Source of the DNA: Ruminococcus flavefaciens
Lineage (GTDB): Bacteria > Bacillota > Clostridia > Oscillospirales > Ruminococcaceae
Direction of reading: 5' to 3'
DNA: 7,434 bases
NCBI GenBank assembly: GCA_902796705.1
Contig: CADBQF010000333.1
Span: 1-7,434, forward strand
Shown here piece by piece: positions 1 to 6,186 of this stretch. A model generated the notes under the pieces. It was not told the DNA's origin. It saw nothing but the letters and a program-made list of their open reading frames with translations, and did not search any database. Numbering within the stretch: the stretch's first letter is position 1; each line of letters opens with the position of its first letter. A program made the position numbers and the translations under genes.

Positions 1-264
1 GATTATACAGGACACACCAAAGCTGCAAAGTACCTTTCAGCAAAGTTCTACCCGAATGAAAAACTGCCGGAGCGGGCTCTCCTCAAAGCCGGCTGGCTGA
101 AAGTGATAGATTCGTGGAACGGTACGCAGCGTGAACACCGTCAGTTCGTCTATTCTCTGAACGGATGCGTTACAAAGAGGCAGGTAGATACGCTTTTTGA
201 TATAGGTCTTTATTCAAATGAAGAGGTCAAGGCTCTTATCAGGGACAACGAAGGCTTCTGGTGA
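1..264 (+). CDS. C-terminal part of an unrecognised protein
   Basis: Frame 1 is open from the window edge to a TGA at 262-264, giving 87 residues; the start lies outside the window. The visible part is soluble, with no membrane segment, no cysteine pairs and no motif I can assign. It is mixed charged and aromatic, has an interior stretch reading SWNGTQREHRQFVYSLNG, and ends in EGFW. The C-terminal third, from about residue 60, looks helical (TKRQVDTLFDIGLYSNEEV). An intrinsic terminator begins 7 bases after the stop, which supports this as a real gene end and separates it from the downstream genes. Codon use resembles that of the other genes in the window. I do not recognise the family and propose no function. 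Confidence 0.75.
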   Translation, partial: DYTGHTKAAKYLSAKFYPNEKLPERALLKAGWLKVIDSWNGTQREHRQFVYSLNGCVTKRQVDTLFDIGLYSNEEVKALIRDNEGFW

Positions 265-271
265 CTATTTT

Positions 272-298
272 GCGGCTATGGGAACATAGCCGCTTTTT
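272..298 (+). terminator. Rho-independent terminator after the first partial gene
   Basis: A perfect 9-bp stem, GCGGCTATG (272-280) with CATAGCCGC (285-293), closes on a GNRA-type GGAA tetraloop and runs directly into five Ts (294-298). It starts 7 bases after the stop codon at 264, so it ends transcription of the upstream gene. Confidence 0.92.
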
Positions 299-490
299 GC
301 GGATAAGTTTTCCGGTGTCGGCATACGTCACATAGAACAGGCACTTTTTTTAGATAAGATTACCATTGATTTTTTATAGAAAAGATGTTACTATTATATT
401 AATATTTATTTAAAAAAGACAGGCAGACGTGTTTATTCAGCGGTATAAAGCGGAAAATATGAATTTATTGTTATGTTTTAACAAAAAGCA
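299..490. other. Non-coding intergenic stretch, AT-rich in its right half
   Basis: There is no convincing reading frame on either strand here. From about 345 to 490 the DNA is strongly AT-rich, which is common upstream of a strong promoter. It holds one weaker promoter-like arrangement at 366-394, listed separately. I see no tRNA, riboswitch or repeat signature. Confidence 0.6.
366..394 (+). promoter_or_regulatory. Possible secondary sigma-A promoter
   Basis: TTGATT (366-371) and TACTAT (389-394) are separated by 17 bases, and a TGn extended -10 element (386-388) precedes the -10 box. The match is respectable, but the surroundings are AT-rich, so chance similarity is quite possible. The much better promoter at 491-519 probably dominates. 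Confidence 0.3.
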
Positions 491-519
491 TTGACATAAA
501 CGACGCTTTAGTGTATAAT
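491..519 (+). promoter_or_regulatory. Consensus sigma-A promoter of the DivIVA-like/hydrogenase-homologue unit
   Basis: An exact TTGACA (491-496) and an exact TATAAT (514-519) are separated by the ideal 17 bases. Transcription should start near 526-528, leaving a leader of about 100 bases before the ATG at 626. A small hairpin, CCTC-AGAC-GAGG (531-542), lies at the very 5' end of the predicted transcript and could protect it. No obvious operator palindrome overlaps the promoter, so expression may be strong and constitutive. Confidence 0.88.
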
Positions 520-610
520 ATATAAAGAATCCTCAGACGAGGCATTATTCACTGGATTTAATGTAACAAAAGATATCAAATCCGCCGCCGGTGCGGTGTC
601 TGATAACAGC

Positions 611-616
611 AGGAGG
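611..616 (+). promoter_or_regulatory. Ribosome binding site that fixes the start at 626
   Basis: A full AGGAGG lies 9 bases before ATG 626. It is only 3 bases before ATG 620, which is too close, and it lies inside the frame that would begin at GTG 596. It therefore favours 626 as the start. Confidence 0.8.
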
Positions 617-625
617 TCGATGAAA

Positions 626-1819
626 ATGGCTGAAACAAGATTCATAAAAACAGTAACATTCGGAGGATATGATAAGTCCGATGTTGATGAAAGACTTGAA
701 AAATTATATACCCAGATATATGATCTGAAAAATGAACTCAAAGAAGCAAAGAATCTTCTCGAAACTTATAAAAAAGGCACTGAGGGTGAAAAGGCTTTCG
801 ATGCCGTTCTCGCCGCTGAGCGTGAGAAGCTCACGGAACTCCAGGTCAAGAACGGTGCTCTCAGTGAAAGGATAAAGGCTGCTGAGGAAGACGTGAAGCA
901 GAAAGACGCCGAACTCGCAGAAGCTAAAAATGATGTTGAGGAGCTGAAATCAGCTCTTGCAGATACAAATATATCTCTCGCCGCTTTGCAGACAGAAAAT
1001 GATGCCGAAGCATTGAGCATCGTCTTCATCGAAGCAAAGAAGTCAGCGGAACTTCTCATTGCCAATGCCAAGAAACAGGCTTCGGATCTTGAGGCAGATT
1101 CACGCCAGCTTGCTGAGAGTACTGTCGCTGATGCCGACAACAAGGCTGCAAAGATAATCTACGATGCCGAGAAATACGCTGCCGAACTGACTGCGGAAGC
1201 TCTCAACAGGTCAGAACAGATGAACGCTGCATCTGATAATCTCAGAACGATAATGCTTGAAGATATATCAAAGCTCAGTTCAAGCATGAATACTATCCGT
1301 GCTGCTCTCAACGATTTCGAGCAGTCAGGCCATGCCCTTGCCGAAAGCACAGGCAAGCTCCTGGAAGATACGGAGACACAGCTTAGAAGCGGCGGTGCTC
1401 CCGTGTTCAAAGTCCCGGACAACTATGTGGCTGACCTGCCGAAAGAACCCGTGTTCAGAAATGTTAATTTCCGCTTCGACGCTTCCAAGGAGAACGCCAA
1501 GGAGCGTAACGCCGAAGAACTCAACAGGCTCAAGGAAATGGCTGAGACTCTCACAGCTAATGTCCATGCAGACAATAAGGCCGGATCTGCTGAAGCACCG
1601 GTATCTGAGGAGAAAGAGAAAGAAAAGGAGAATAATACAGATCAGCCTAAAGTCCCCGACCTCGCAGAACTCGCTAAAATGGCTGGCGAGCTGAATGCAG
1701 ATACGAAAAAAGACGAGGGTACTAAGGAACATCATAAGAAAACAGAAAATAACAGGAAAAAATCGGGAGAGATCGATCTTGCGGAACTCGCAAGACAGGC
1801 TGCCGAACTTAACAAATAA
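626..1819 (+). CDS. DivIVA-like coiled-coil protein
   Basis: The predicted product has 397 residues. Its N-terminus carries a DivIVA-type signature (FGGYDKSDVDERLEKL, about residues 12-27), resembling the GYD..EVD lead-in of DivIVA/GpsB proteins that bind curved membrane and organise poles or septa. A long coiled coil rich in Ala, Glu and Lys fills about residues 25-250, with alanine-rich helices at about 135-195. A proline-containing linker follows at about 255-280. The last 100 residues are very acidic and basic and carry three copies of a 15-residue motif (297-311, 344-358, 383-397). There are no membrane segments and no enzyme motif. The start follows AGGAGG at 611-616. The next gene starts 63 bases downstream with no terminator between, so the two are probably cotranscribed. 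A scaffold or localisation role is inference; the length and tail differ from classical DivIVA. Confidence 0.8.
   Translation: MAETRFIKTVTFGGYDKSDVDERLEKLYTQIYDLKNELKEAKNLLETYKKGTEGEKAFDAVLAAEREKLTELQVKNGALSERIKAAEEDVKQKDAELAEAKNDVEELKSALADTNISLAALQTENDAEALSIVFIEAKKSAELLIANAKKQASDLEADSRQLAESTVADADNKAAKIIYDAEKYAAELTAEALNRSEQMNAASDNLRTIMLEDISKLSSSMNTIRAALNDFEQSGHALAESTGKLLEDTETQLRSGGAPVFKVPDNYVADLPKEPVFRNVNFRFDASKENAKERNAEELNRLKEMAETLTANVHADNKAGSAEAPVSEEKEKEKENNTDQPKVPDLAELAKMAGELNADTKKDEGTKEHHKKTENNRKKSGEIDLAELARQAAELNK
1514..1816 (+). repeat. Three degenerate 15-residue repeats in the DivIVA-like tail
   Basis: Three segments of the protein align without gaps: residues 297-311 (EELNRLKEMAETLTA), 344-358 (PDLAELAKMAGELNA) and 383-397 (IDLAELARQAAELNK). 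The shared pattern is xxLxxLxx-M/Q-Axx-L, an amphipathic helix. Low-complexity charged linkers of 32 and 24 residues separate them. The DNA copies differ at most synonymous positions, so the repeat is maintained at the protein level rather than being a recent duplication. Confidence 0.7.
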
Positions 1820-1866
1820 AGAAATAAAAAGAAAAGCTGCATGACATGGCGTGCAGCGGTGATGTT

Positions 1867-1871
1867 AGGAG
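1867..1871 (+). promoter_or_regulatory. Ribosome binding site for the hydrogenase-like gene
   Basis: AGGAG lies 11 bases before ATG 1883, with a further AGG at 1877-1879. The spacing is slightly long, but the upstream in-frame ATG at 1841 has no comparable site, so 1883 is preferred. Confidence 0.6.
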
Positions 1872-1882
1872 TTGTCAGGTAT

Positions 1883-3586
1883 ATGAATGAAATTATTATT
1901 GTTAAACCTGAAAAATGTGTCGGATGTCATGCCTGCGTGAGGAGCTGTCCGGCACCGGAGGCAAATATTACAAGAATGCTTGAGGACGGCAGATGTATCA
2001 CGACCGTCAATCCGGACAGGTGTATCGCCTGCGGACAGTGCGTAAAGGCGTGCAATCACGGTGCAAGGGATTTTATCGACGATACGGAGGCGTGTATGTC
2101 CCGTGTGTCGAAGGATAAGCTCATTATCCTCGCTGCACCTTCCATAAAATCCGTATTTCCGACTCAGTGGAAAGGTATCCTTGACTGGTTCAAGAAAAAG
2201 GGATGTTATATCTATGACGTTTCGCTCGGTGCTGATATATGCACATGGGCTCATCTGAGGTCTATCGAGAACAATAAGGTCGGCAATATAATCACACAGC
2301 CGTGTGCTGCGATCGTAAGGTATATCGAGACATATCAGCCGAAGCTGCTCATGAACCTCTCACCTATACACAGCCCTATCGCCTGTGCAGCGATATACAT
2401 AAGAAAATACCTCAAGAGACTCAATCCTATGGCTGTCCTTACGCCGTGTATCGCAAAGAAGAACGAATTCTCAGAGACCGGCCTCGTTGACTACAGCGTT
2501 ACATTTAAGAAGCTCATGGATTATTTCGACAGGAACGATATAAAGATCCCGTCAAATCAGCTCGATGACTATGACTACGAATTCGAGGATCAGCAGGGAC
2601 AGCTCGGTGCTGTATATCCCCGTCCGGGCGGACTCAGGGATAACCTCTGGGTGCACGATCCGGATATAAATATCACCACATCAGAAGGCGTTCACAAGGT
2701 ATATCCTGAACTTGAGATGTATGCTGCCATGCCGGAATACAAGCACCCGCAGGTATTCGACGTTCTCTCATGTGAGTTCGGATGCAGCTTAGGCCCTGCA
2801 TCAGGTTCAAATCAGACTGTATTCGATGTAATGGCTACTATGCGTGAGATCGAGAGAGATGCCAAGAGCCGCCGCAAGACTGCCTTCCGTTCAAATGAGG
2901 ACAAGCTCTTCAAAAAATTCGACGAAGAACTCAAACCGGCAGACTTCATCAGGAACTACAAGCCTCTCAAGCAGTCTCCGATCCCGACAGAGGCACAGCT
3001 CGAACCGATCTATCAGGCAATGGGTATGCACACTGAAAATGACAGGAAATATGACTGCCACGCCTGCGGCTACAATTCATGCCGTGGAATGGCTATTGCG
3101 ATATCAAGAGGACTCAACACTCCCGATAACTGTATAGTCCACGCCAAGTCTGTACTCCTTGCAAGACACAGCGAACTGACACACCAGCATGAACGTCTTG
3201 AAGAGATCACCGCAGAATGTCTTTCACTCTCCGATAGGCTCAAGAAGGATCTGAACAAGATCACCGAGAATATCGTAACTATCGAGGAGTCCACCACCAA
3301 GACAGGCGAGAAGGCAGGTCAGGTCAACAATCTTCTCAATAATATCGTTACGTTCTGTAATAATAATACAACGATGGACGAGGACAGCGTGAAGCAGATG
3401 GTAGGCATACTTGAACTTACTATCAAGGCATTCACTGTTCTTGATGACAACGTCAATGCAACGACAAAGAGTTCCGGCGTTATCAACAACTCTATCAAGG
3501 AGATCTCCAAACTCGTTGACGAGATCAATAACGCTCTCCATAAAACAGACGAAAAAGCAACGCCCGCACCAGCAGCGGCAAAGTGA
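1883..3586 (+). CDS. Putative sensory [FeFe]-hydrogenase homologue (HydS-like)
   Basis: The 567-residue product begins with a 2x[4Fe-4S] ferredoxin domain (C12-C15-C18-C22 and C47-C50-C53-C57). A [FeFe]-hydrogenase large-subunit fold follows at about 78-370. All four predicted H-cluster cysteines are present: C141 in TQPC, C189 in TPCIAKKNE, and C297 and C301 in LSCEFGC. The first motif is TQPCA instead of TSCCP, so the proton-shuttle cysteine is proline. The glycine-rich GGGQP after the last motif is also lost. A further Fe-S domain follows with C392, C395, C400 and C417 (CxxCGYxxC...C). Residues 423-567 are helical, resembling chemotaxis-receptor cytoplasmic helices; I see no PAS domain. 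The protein is cytoplasmic. Group C 'sensory' hydrogenases share such losses and are thought to report H2 or redox state. A role as sensor rather than bulk H2 producer is inference. Confidence 0.85.
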   Translation: MNEIIIVKPEKCVGCHACVRSCPAPEANITRMLEDGRCITTVNPDRCIACGQCVKACNHGARDFIDDTEACMSRVSKDKLIILAAPSIKSVFPTQWKGILDWFKKKGCYIYDVSLGADICTWAHLRSIENNKVGNIITQPCAAIVRYIETYQPKLLMNLSPIHSPIACAAIYIRKYLKRLNPMAVLTPCIAKKNEFSETGLVDYSVTFKKLMDYFDRNDIKIPSNQLDDYDYEFEDQQGQLGAVYPRPGGLRDNLWVHDPDINITTSEGVHKVYPELEMYAAMPEYKHPQVFDVLSCEFGCSLGPASGSNQTVFDVMATMREIERDAKSRRKTAFRSNEDKLFKKFDEELKPADFIRNYKPLKQSPIPTEAQLEPIYQAMGMHTENDRKYDCHACGYNSCRGMAIAISRGLNTPDNCIVHAKSVLLARHSELTHQHERLEEITAECLSLSDRLKKDLNKITENIVTIEESTTKTGEKAGQVNNLLNNIVTFCNNNTTMDEDSVKQMVGILELTIKAFTVLDDNVNATTKSSGVINNSIKEISKLVDEINNALHKTDEKATPAPAAAK

Positions 3587-3618
3587 TCCTTTGCTGTCAA
3601 TAGAACAATGAGTCTGAG

Positions 3619-3648
3619 ATAAGACCTGTGGGCTTCCATAGGTCTTAT
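3619..3648 (+). terminator. Probable terminator after the hydrogenase-like gene
   Basis: A 13-bp stem with one G-U pair, ATAAGACCTGTGG (3619-3631) with CCATAGGTCTTAT (3636-3648), closes on a GCTT loop 32 bases after the stop codon. Only a poor T-tract follows (TTGCATGATT), so termination may be partial and some read-through into the next unit is possible. Confidence 0.65.
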
Positions 3649-3702
3649 TGCATGATTCGGGCTGTTTATCTTTCCGGCGGCAAATAAATTCTTCTGCATC
3701 GC

Positions 3703-3731
3703 TTGACAATTATTGATTATAATGTTATAAT
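3703..3731 (+). promoter_or_regulatory. Consensus extended -10 promoter of the kinase/VWA/PP2C unit
   Basis: An exact TTGACA (3703-3708) and an exact TATAAT (3726-3731) are separated by 17 bases. A TGn extended -10 element (3723-3725) precedes the -10 box. Transcription should start near 3738, about 100 bases before the kinase-like gene. The leader is very AT-rich up to about 3780. It holds weak complementary arms (GTGA/TCAC and ACATAT/ATATGT) whose significance I cannot judge. Confidence 0.88.
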
Positions 3732-3823
3732 ATAAAATAAGTGAGTATATACATATTGAGTTAAAATATATAATTTTGAAATATGTCATCACTAATGCAG
3801 ATTACAGCCTACTGCCGGCTTGG

Positions 3824-3832
3824 AAAGGTGAT
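3824..3832 (+). promoter_or_regulatory. Ribosome binding site for the kinase-like gene
   Basis: AAAGGTGAT matches the right part of the consensus AAGGAGGTGAT complementary to the 16S rRNA end. It lies 5 bases before ATG 3838. Confidence 0.7.
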
Positions 3833-3837
3833 GTGAA

Positions 3838-5181
3838 ATGGAAAAAATAAATATCGGTCAGGAAGTCGAATTGCAGTTCGGAGGACGTGCCAGAGTCTCC
3901 GGCGTGATCGGTGAAGGCAGCCATGATACAGTCTACCTTGCTGAATATAACGGCATGAAATGGGCATTGAAATGGTACGATACCGACAAGATCACCGATC
4001 TTGACAGATTCCGCTCCAATATCAAGAATAATATGGCTGACGGAGCTCCGAATAATAAATTCCTCTGGCCGAGGTATTTTACTAAAGAGACAGAGAAAGG
4101 TTCGTTCGGCATAATGCTCGAATGCAAGCCGGACAGCTTTGAACCTATGCGTGACCTTCTCAGAGGATACAAAAAAATTATAGAGCCTGACACCGGAAAG
4201 ATAACAAAGAAAAAGGTACGCTTTTCAAGCCTTCATGCCATGGTCACTGCCGGCATTAATATCATTCACGGTTTCAGACAGCTCCACAGATTCGGCAAAT
4301 GCTACCACCAGATGAGCCGCAACAGCTTCTTCATCAACCCCGATACGGGTGCTGTGCTTATAGGCGGCTGCGACAATATCGCTCCTGTCGGAAGCGAGCT
4401 TGTCCTGGAGGGAAGACCGGCTTACCTCGCTCCGGAAGTGAACGAGGACATAACTCTTCCCGATGCCGAGACTGATAAGTTCACTATGGCTGTTATTCTC
4501 TTCCAGCTCCTCTTCAGAGGCGATCCCTTTGAGGGCGAGAAGGTCGTTATGGACGTTTGCCTCTCCAATGATGACCTCCGCAGACATTACGGAAGAGATG
4601 CCGTCTTCGTGTTTGATCCCGACAACGATACGAATCGTCCTGTAAGAGGCATACACGACGGTCTGATGAAGTTCTGGGATATATACCCGGACTACGTGAG
4701 AAATGCCTTCATCAAGTCCTTTACTGCCGGACTGATGAACAAGGAAGAAAGACTGACCGAAGATGATTTCCAGAAGATCTTCATAAGGCTTCGTTCGGAG
4801 ATAATCTCGTGCAGCTGCGGAAAGACCGACTTCATGACACTTTTCGACAGACCTGATATAAGGACGTTCAAATGCCCGAACTGCCTGATGGAATTCTCCA
4901 CACTCAGTTTCAGCAACTTCAAGAACCGTGTGCCGCTCTACATCGGAAAGAAATTCTACGAGTGCGAGATATGGCCCGATTCAGAGGATTTCCTCACTGT
5001 TGCCGGAGAACTCGTAGAGAATAAGTTCAGACCTGGTCTGCTCGGCATCAAGAACTGCTCAGATAAAAAATGGCGTGCTAAAATGCCTGACGGCGTTTTT
5101 CATGATATAGATCCGGGAAAAGGCTTCCCGATATGGCCGGGACTCGAAATAGACTTCGGTGCGGTCATCGCAAAGATATGA
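3838..5181 (+). CDS. Kinase-fold protein with zinc ribbon, likely pseudokinase (TerY-P type)
   Basis: The 447-residue product has a Ser/Thr kinase fold at about 18-320. Visible parts are a glycine loop (GEGSHDTVY, 25-33), the ATP-site lysine (K45 in ALKWY), an FLWP motif (75-78) that I associate with TerY-P kinases, an APE motif (198-200) and a helix-F aspartate (D213). The catalytic loop reads YHQMSRNSFFI (156-166), with no aspartate at the HRD position. The DFG region reads LIGGCDN (174-180), with glycine where the metal-binding aspartate should be. A zinc ribbon follows (C325, C327, C346, C349). The last ~90 residues are beta-rich and end in DFGAVIAKI; this may be an FHA-like or other beta-sandwich domain. 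There is no membrane segment. It is the first gene of a unit with VWA and PP2C genes. It may bind ATP without phosphorylating; weak atypical activity cannot be excluded. Confidence 0.82.
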   Translation: MEKINIGQEVELQFGGRARVSGVIGEGSHDTVYLAEYNGMKWALKWYDTDKITDLDRFRSNIKNNMADGAPNNKFLWPRYFTKETEKGSFGIMLECKPDSFEPMRDLLRGYKKIIEPDTGKITKKKVRFSSLHAMVTAGINIIHGFRQLHRFGKCYHQMSRNSFFINPDTGAVLIGGCDNIAPVGSELVLEGRPAYLAPEVNEDITLPDAETDKFTMAVILFQLLFRGDPFEGEKVVMDVCLSNDDLRRHYGRDAVFVFDPDNDTNRPVRGIHDGLMKFWDIYPDYVRNAFIKSFTAGLMNKEERLTEDDFQKIFIRLRSEIISCSCGKTDFMTLFDRPDIRTFKCPNCLMEFSTLSFSNFKNRVPLYIGKKFYECEIWPDSEDFLTVAGELVENKFRPGLLGIKNCSDKKWRAKMPDGVFHDIDPGKGFPIWPGLEIDFGAVIAKI

Positions 5182-5225
5182 GATCATACTTATACGTTTC
5201 TTGCAGAAAGACGTTTACTAAATTT

Positions 5226-5235
5226 CTTACGTAAG
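5226..5235. promoter_or_regulatory. Ten-base perfect palindrome upstream of the VWA gene
   Basis: CTTACGTAAG reads the same on both strands and lies just before the VWA ribosome binding site. A small imperfect hairpin, ACGTTTCT with AGAAAGACGT (5194-5214), precedes it. Either could be an RNA processing or stability element within the transcript, or a protein-binding site. No promoter boxes accompany them, so I treat this gap as part of the operon. Confidence 0.3.
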
Positions 5236-5238
5236 ATG

Positions 5239-5248
5239 AAAGGGTGAT
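5239..5248 (+). promoter_or_regulatory. Ribosome binding site for the VWA gene
   Basis: AAAGGGTGAT lies 7 bases before ATG 5256. It overlaps the in-frame GTG at 5244, which rules that codon out as the start. Confidence 0.75.
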
Positions 5249-5255
5249 ATTTTTT

Positions 5256-6092
5256 ATGAGTGAGAAAAATAAAAAGAATCCTGCTGTAAAAAATGATAAG
5301 AAAGTTAAAGACAATACAAACGCAGCAAGCCTGCTCGATTTCGATGACGACGATCCGCTCGGTGCTACCAGCGTTTCAAAGAAGAGCCTCGTTATATTCT
5401 TCCTTATCGATACTTCCGGAAGTATGAATGGCAAGAAAATGGGTGAGCTGAATACTATCATGGAAGAGCTTATCCCTGAGATCAGACGTGTCGGTGAAGC
5501 TGATACAGATGTTAAGGTAGCTGTACTTACTTTCAATACCGAGATCGCTTGGATGTATCCTGAGCCGATCAATATCGAGGACTTTGAGTGGACACGTCTT
5601 AAAGCTGAAGGCGTTACGAGCATGGGTGCTGCATTTACAGAGCTTTCTGCAAAAATGTCAAGATCAAGCTTCCTCAATTCTCCTTCGCTTTCGTTCGCTC
5701 CTGTTATATTCCTCATGACAGACGGCTATCCGTCAGATGACTACAAGACAGGACTCAAGACTCTTAAAGCAAATAGCTGGTACAAGTTCGGACTCAAGGC
5801 AGCTCTCGGTATCGGAAACGAAGCCAATGACGATATGCTCGCTGAGTTCACAGGTACGAAGGATACTGTTGTTCACGCTTACACAGGCGGTCAGCTCGCT
5901 CAGATGATAAAGATCGTTGCCGTAACAGCTTCACAGATCGGAAGCAAGAGTATGACTCTCTCTGACAGCAATGAAAAGGAGCTTACCGAGGACGATGTTT
6001 ACGCTAAGAAACAGCAGATGCTCGGTCAGCAGATCCAGGAACTCGTTGACCAGACAGACGGACAGAACGTTCCGTTTGATACAGGCTGGTAA
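5256..6092 (+). CDS. TerY-like von Willebrand factor A domain protein
   Basis: The 278-residue product is a single cytoplasmic VWA domain with no signal peptide. Residues 1-25 are lysine- and asparagine-rich and likely disordered. An acidic patch follows (LLDFDDDDPLGATS, 26-39). The VWA fold occupies about 44-225. Its metal-ion-dependent adhesion site is complete: DTSGSM (D52, S54, S56), T121 in GVTSMGAA, and D156 in LMTDGYPSDD. The last ~45 residues are helical and glutamine-rich. VWA domains of this kind mediate metal-dependent protein contacts rather than catalysis. TerY proteins are found with PP2C phosphatases and kinases in TerY-P triads, exactly the neighbours seen here. It lies 74 bases after the kinase-like gene. 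A role as adaptor between the other two proteins or toward a substrate is inference. No ter metal-resistance genes are visible, so tellurite resistance should not be assumed. Confidence 0.88.
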   Translation: MSEKNKKNPAVKNDKKVKDNTNAASLLDFDDDDPLGATSVSKKSLVIFFLIDTSGSMNGKKMGELNTIMEELIPEIRRVGEADTDVKVAVLTFNTEIAWMYPEPINIEDFEWTRLKAEGVTSMGAAFTELSAKMSRSSFLNSPSLSFAPVIFLMTDGYPSDDYKTGLKTLKANSWYKFGLKAALGIGNEANDDMLAEFTGTKDTVVHAYTGGQLAQMIKIVAVTASQIGSKSMTLSDSNEKELTEDDVYAKKQQMLGQQIQELVDQTDGQNVPFDTGW

Positions 6093-6110
6093 TATGATAT
6101 GTCGTTCGGA

Positions 6111-6186
6111 CTGCTGTTCTTTTAAAAGGGCGGCAGCCTGACTTTTACCCCGTGAAAGGGGAACTTATAGAGCCGGTGAAGGCTCT
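6111..6186 (+). other. Three consecutive hairpins between the VWA and PP2C genes
   Basis: The gap between these genes folds into three short stems. CTGCTGTTCTT (6111-6121) pairs with AAGGGCGGCAG (6126-6136) over 11 bp with three G-U pairs. CCCC (6148-6151) pairs with GGGG (6158-6161) around GTGAAA. AGAGCC (6169-6174) pairs with GGCTCT (6181-6186) around GGTGAA. The last ends 3 bases before the PP2C ribosome binding site. No tight T-tract follows the first stem, so it is at best a weak attenuator. Differential RNA stability or translation control is possible. Confidence 0.45.

Noticed and set aside
596..625. GTG 596 or ATG 620 as start of the DivIVA-like gene
   Set aside because: The only strong ribosome binding site (611-616) lies inside a GTG 596 reading and only 3 bases from ATG 620; ATG 626 has suitable spacing and begins the recognisable domain.
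1841..1882. ATG 1841 as start of the hydrogenase-like gene
   Set aside because: It would add 14 residues unrelated to the ferredoxin domain, has no good ribosome binding site, and would place the AGGAG at 1867-1871 inside the gene.
1883..3586. A catalytic H2-producing hydrogenase (HydA)
   Set aside because: The proton-shuttle cysteine and the glycine-rich segment after the last ligand motif are missing, and the C-terminal additions are signalling-like.
3718..3723. First TATAAT as the -10 box of the kinase-like unit
   Set aside because: It is only 9 bases from TTGACA; the second TATAAT at 3726-3731 has the ideal 17-base spacing.
3224..3792. Long minus-strand reading frames over the end of the hydrogenase-like gene and the adjoining gap
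   Set aside because: They overlap a well-supported gene, lack ribosome binding sites and recognisable motifs, and cross the promoter and terminator region.
5244..5255. GTG 5244 as start of the VWA gene
   Set aside because: The codon is part of the GGGTGAT ribosome binding site that serves ATG 5256.
5165..5716. A 183-residue minus-strand reading frame over the VWA gene
   Set aside because: It is Ser/Leu-rich in the way typical of antisense frames and covers the MIDAS-encoding region of a convincing gene.
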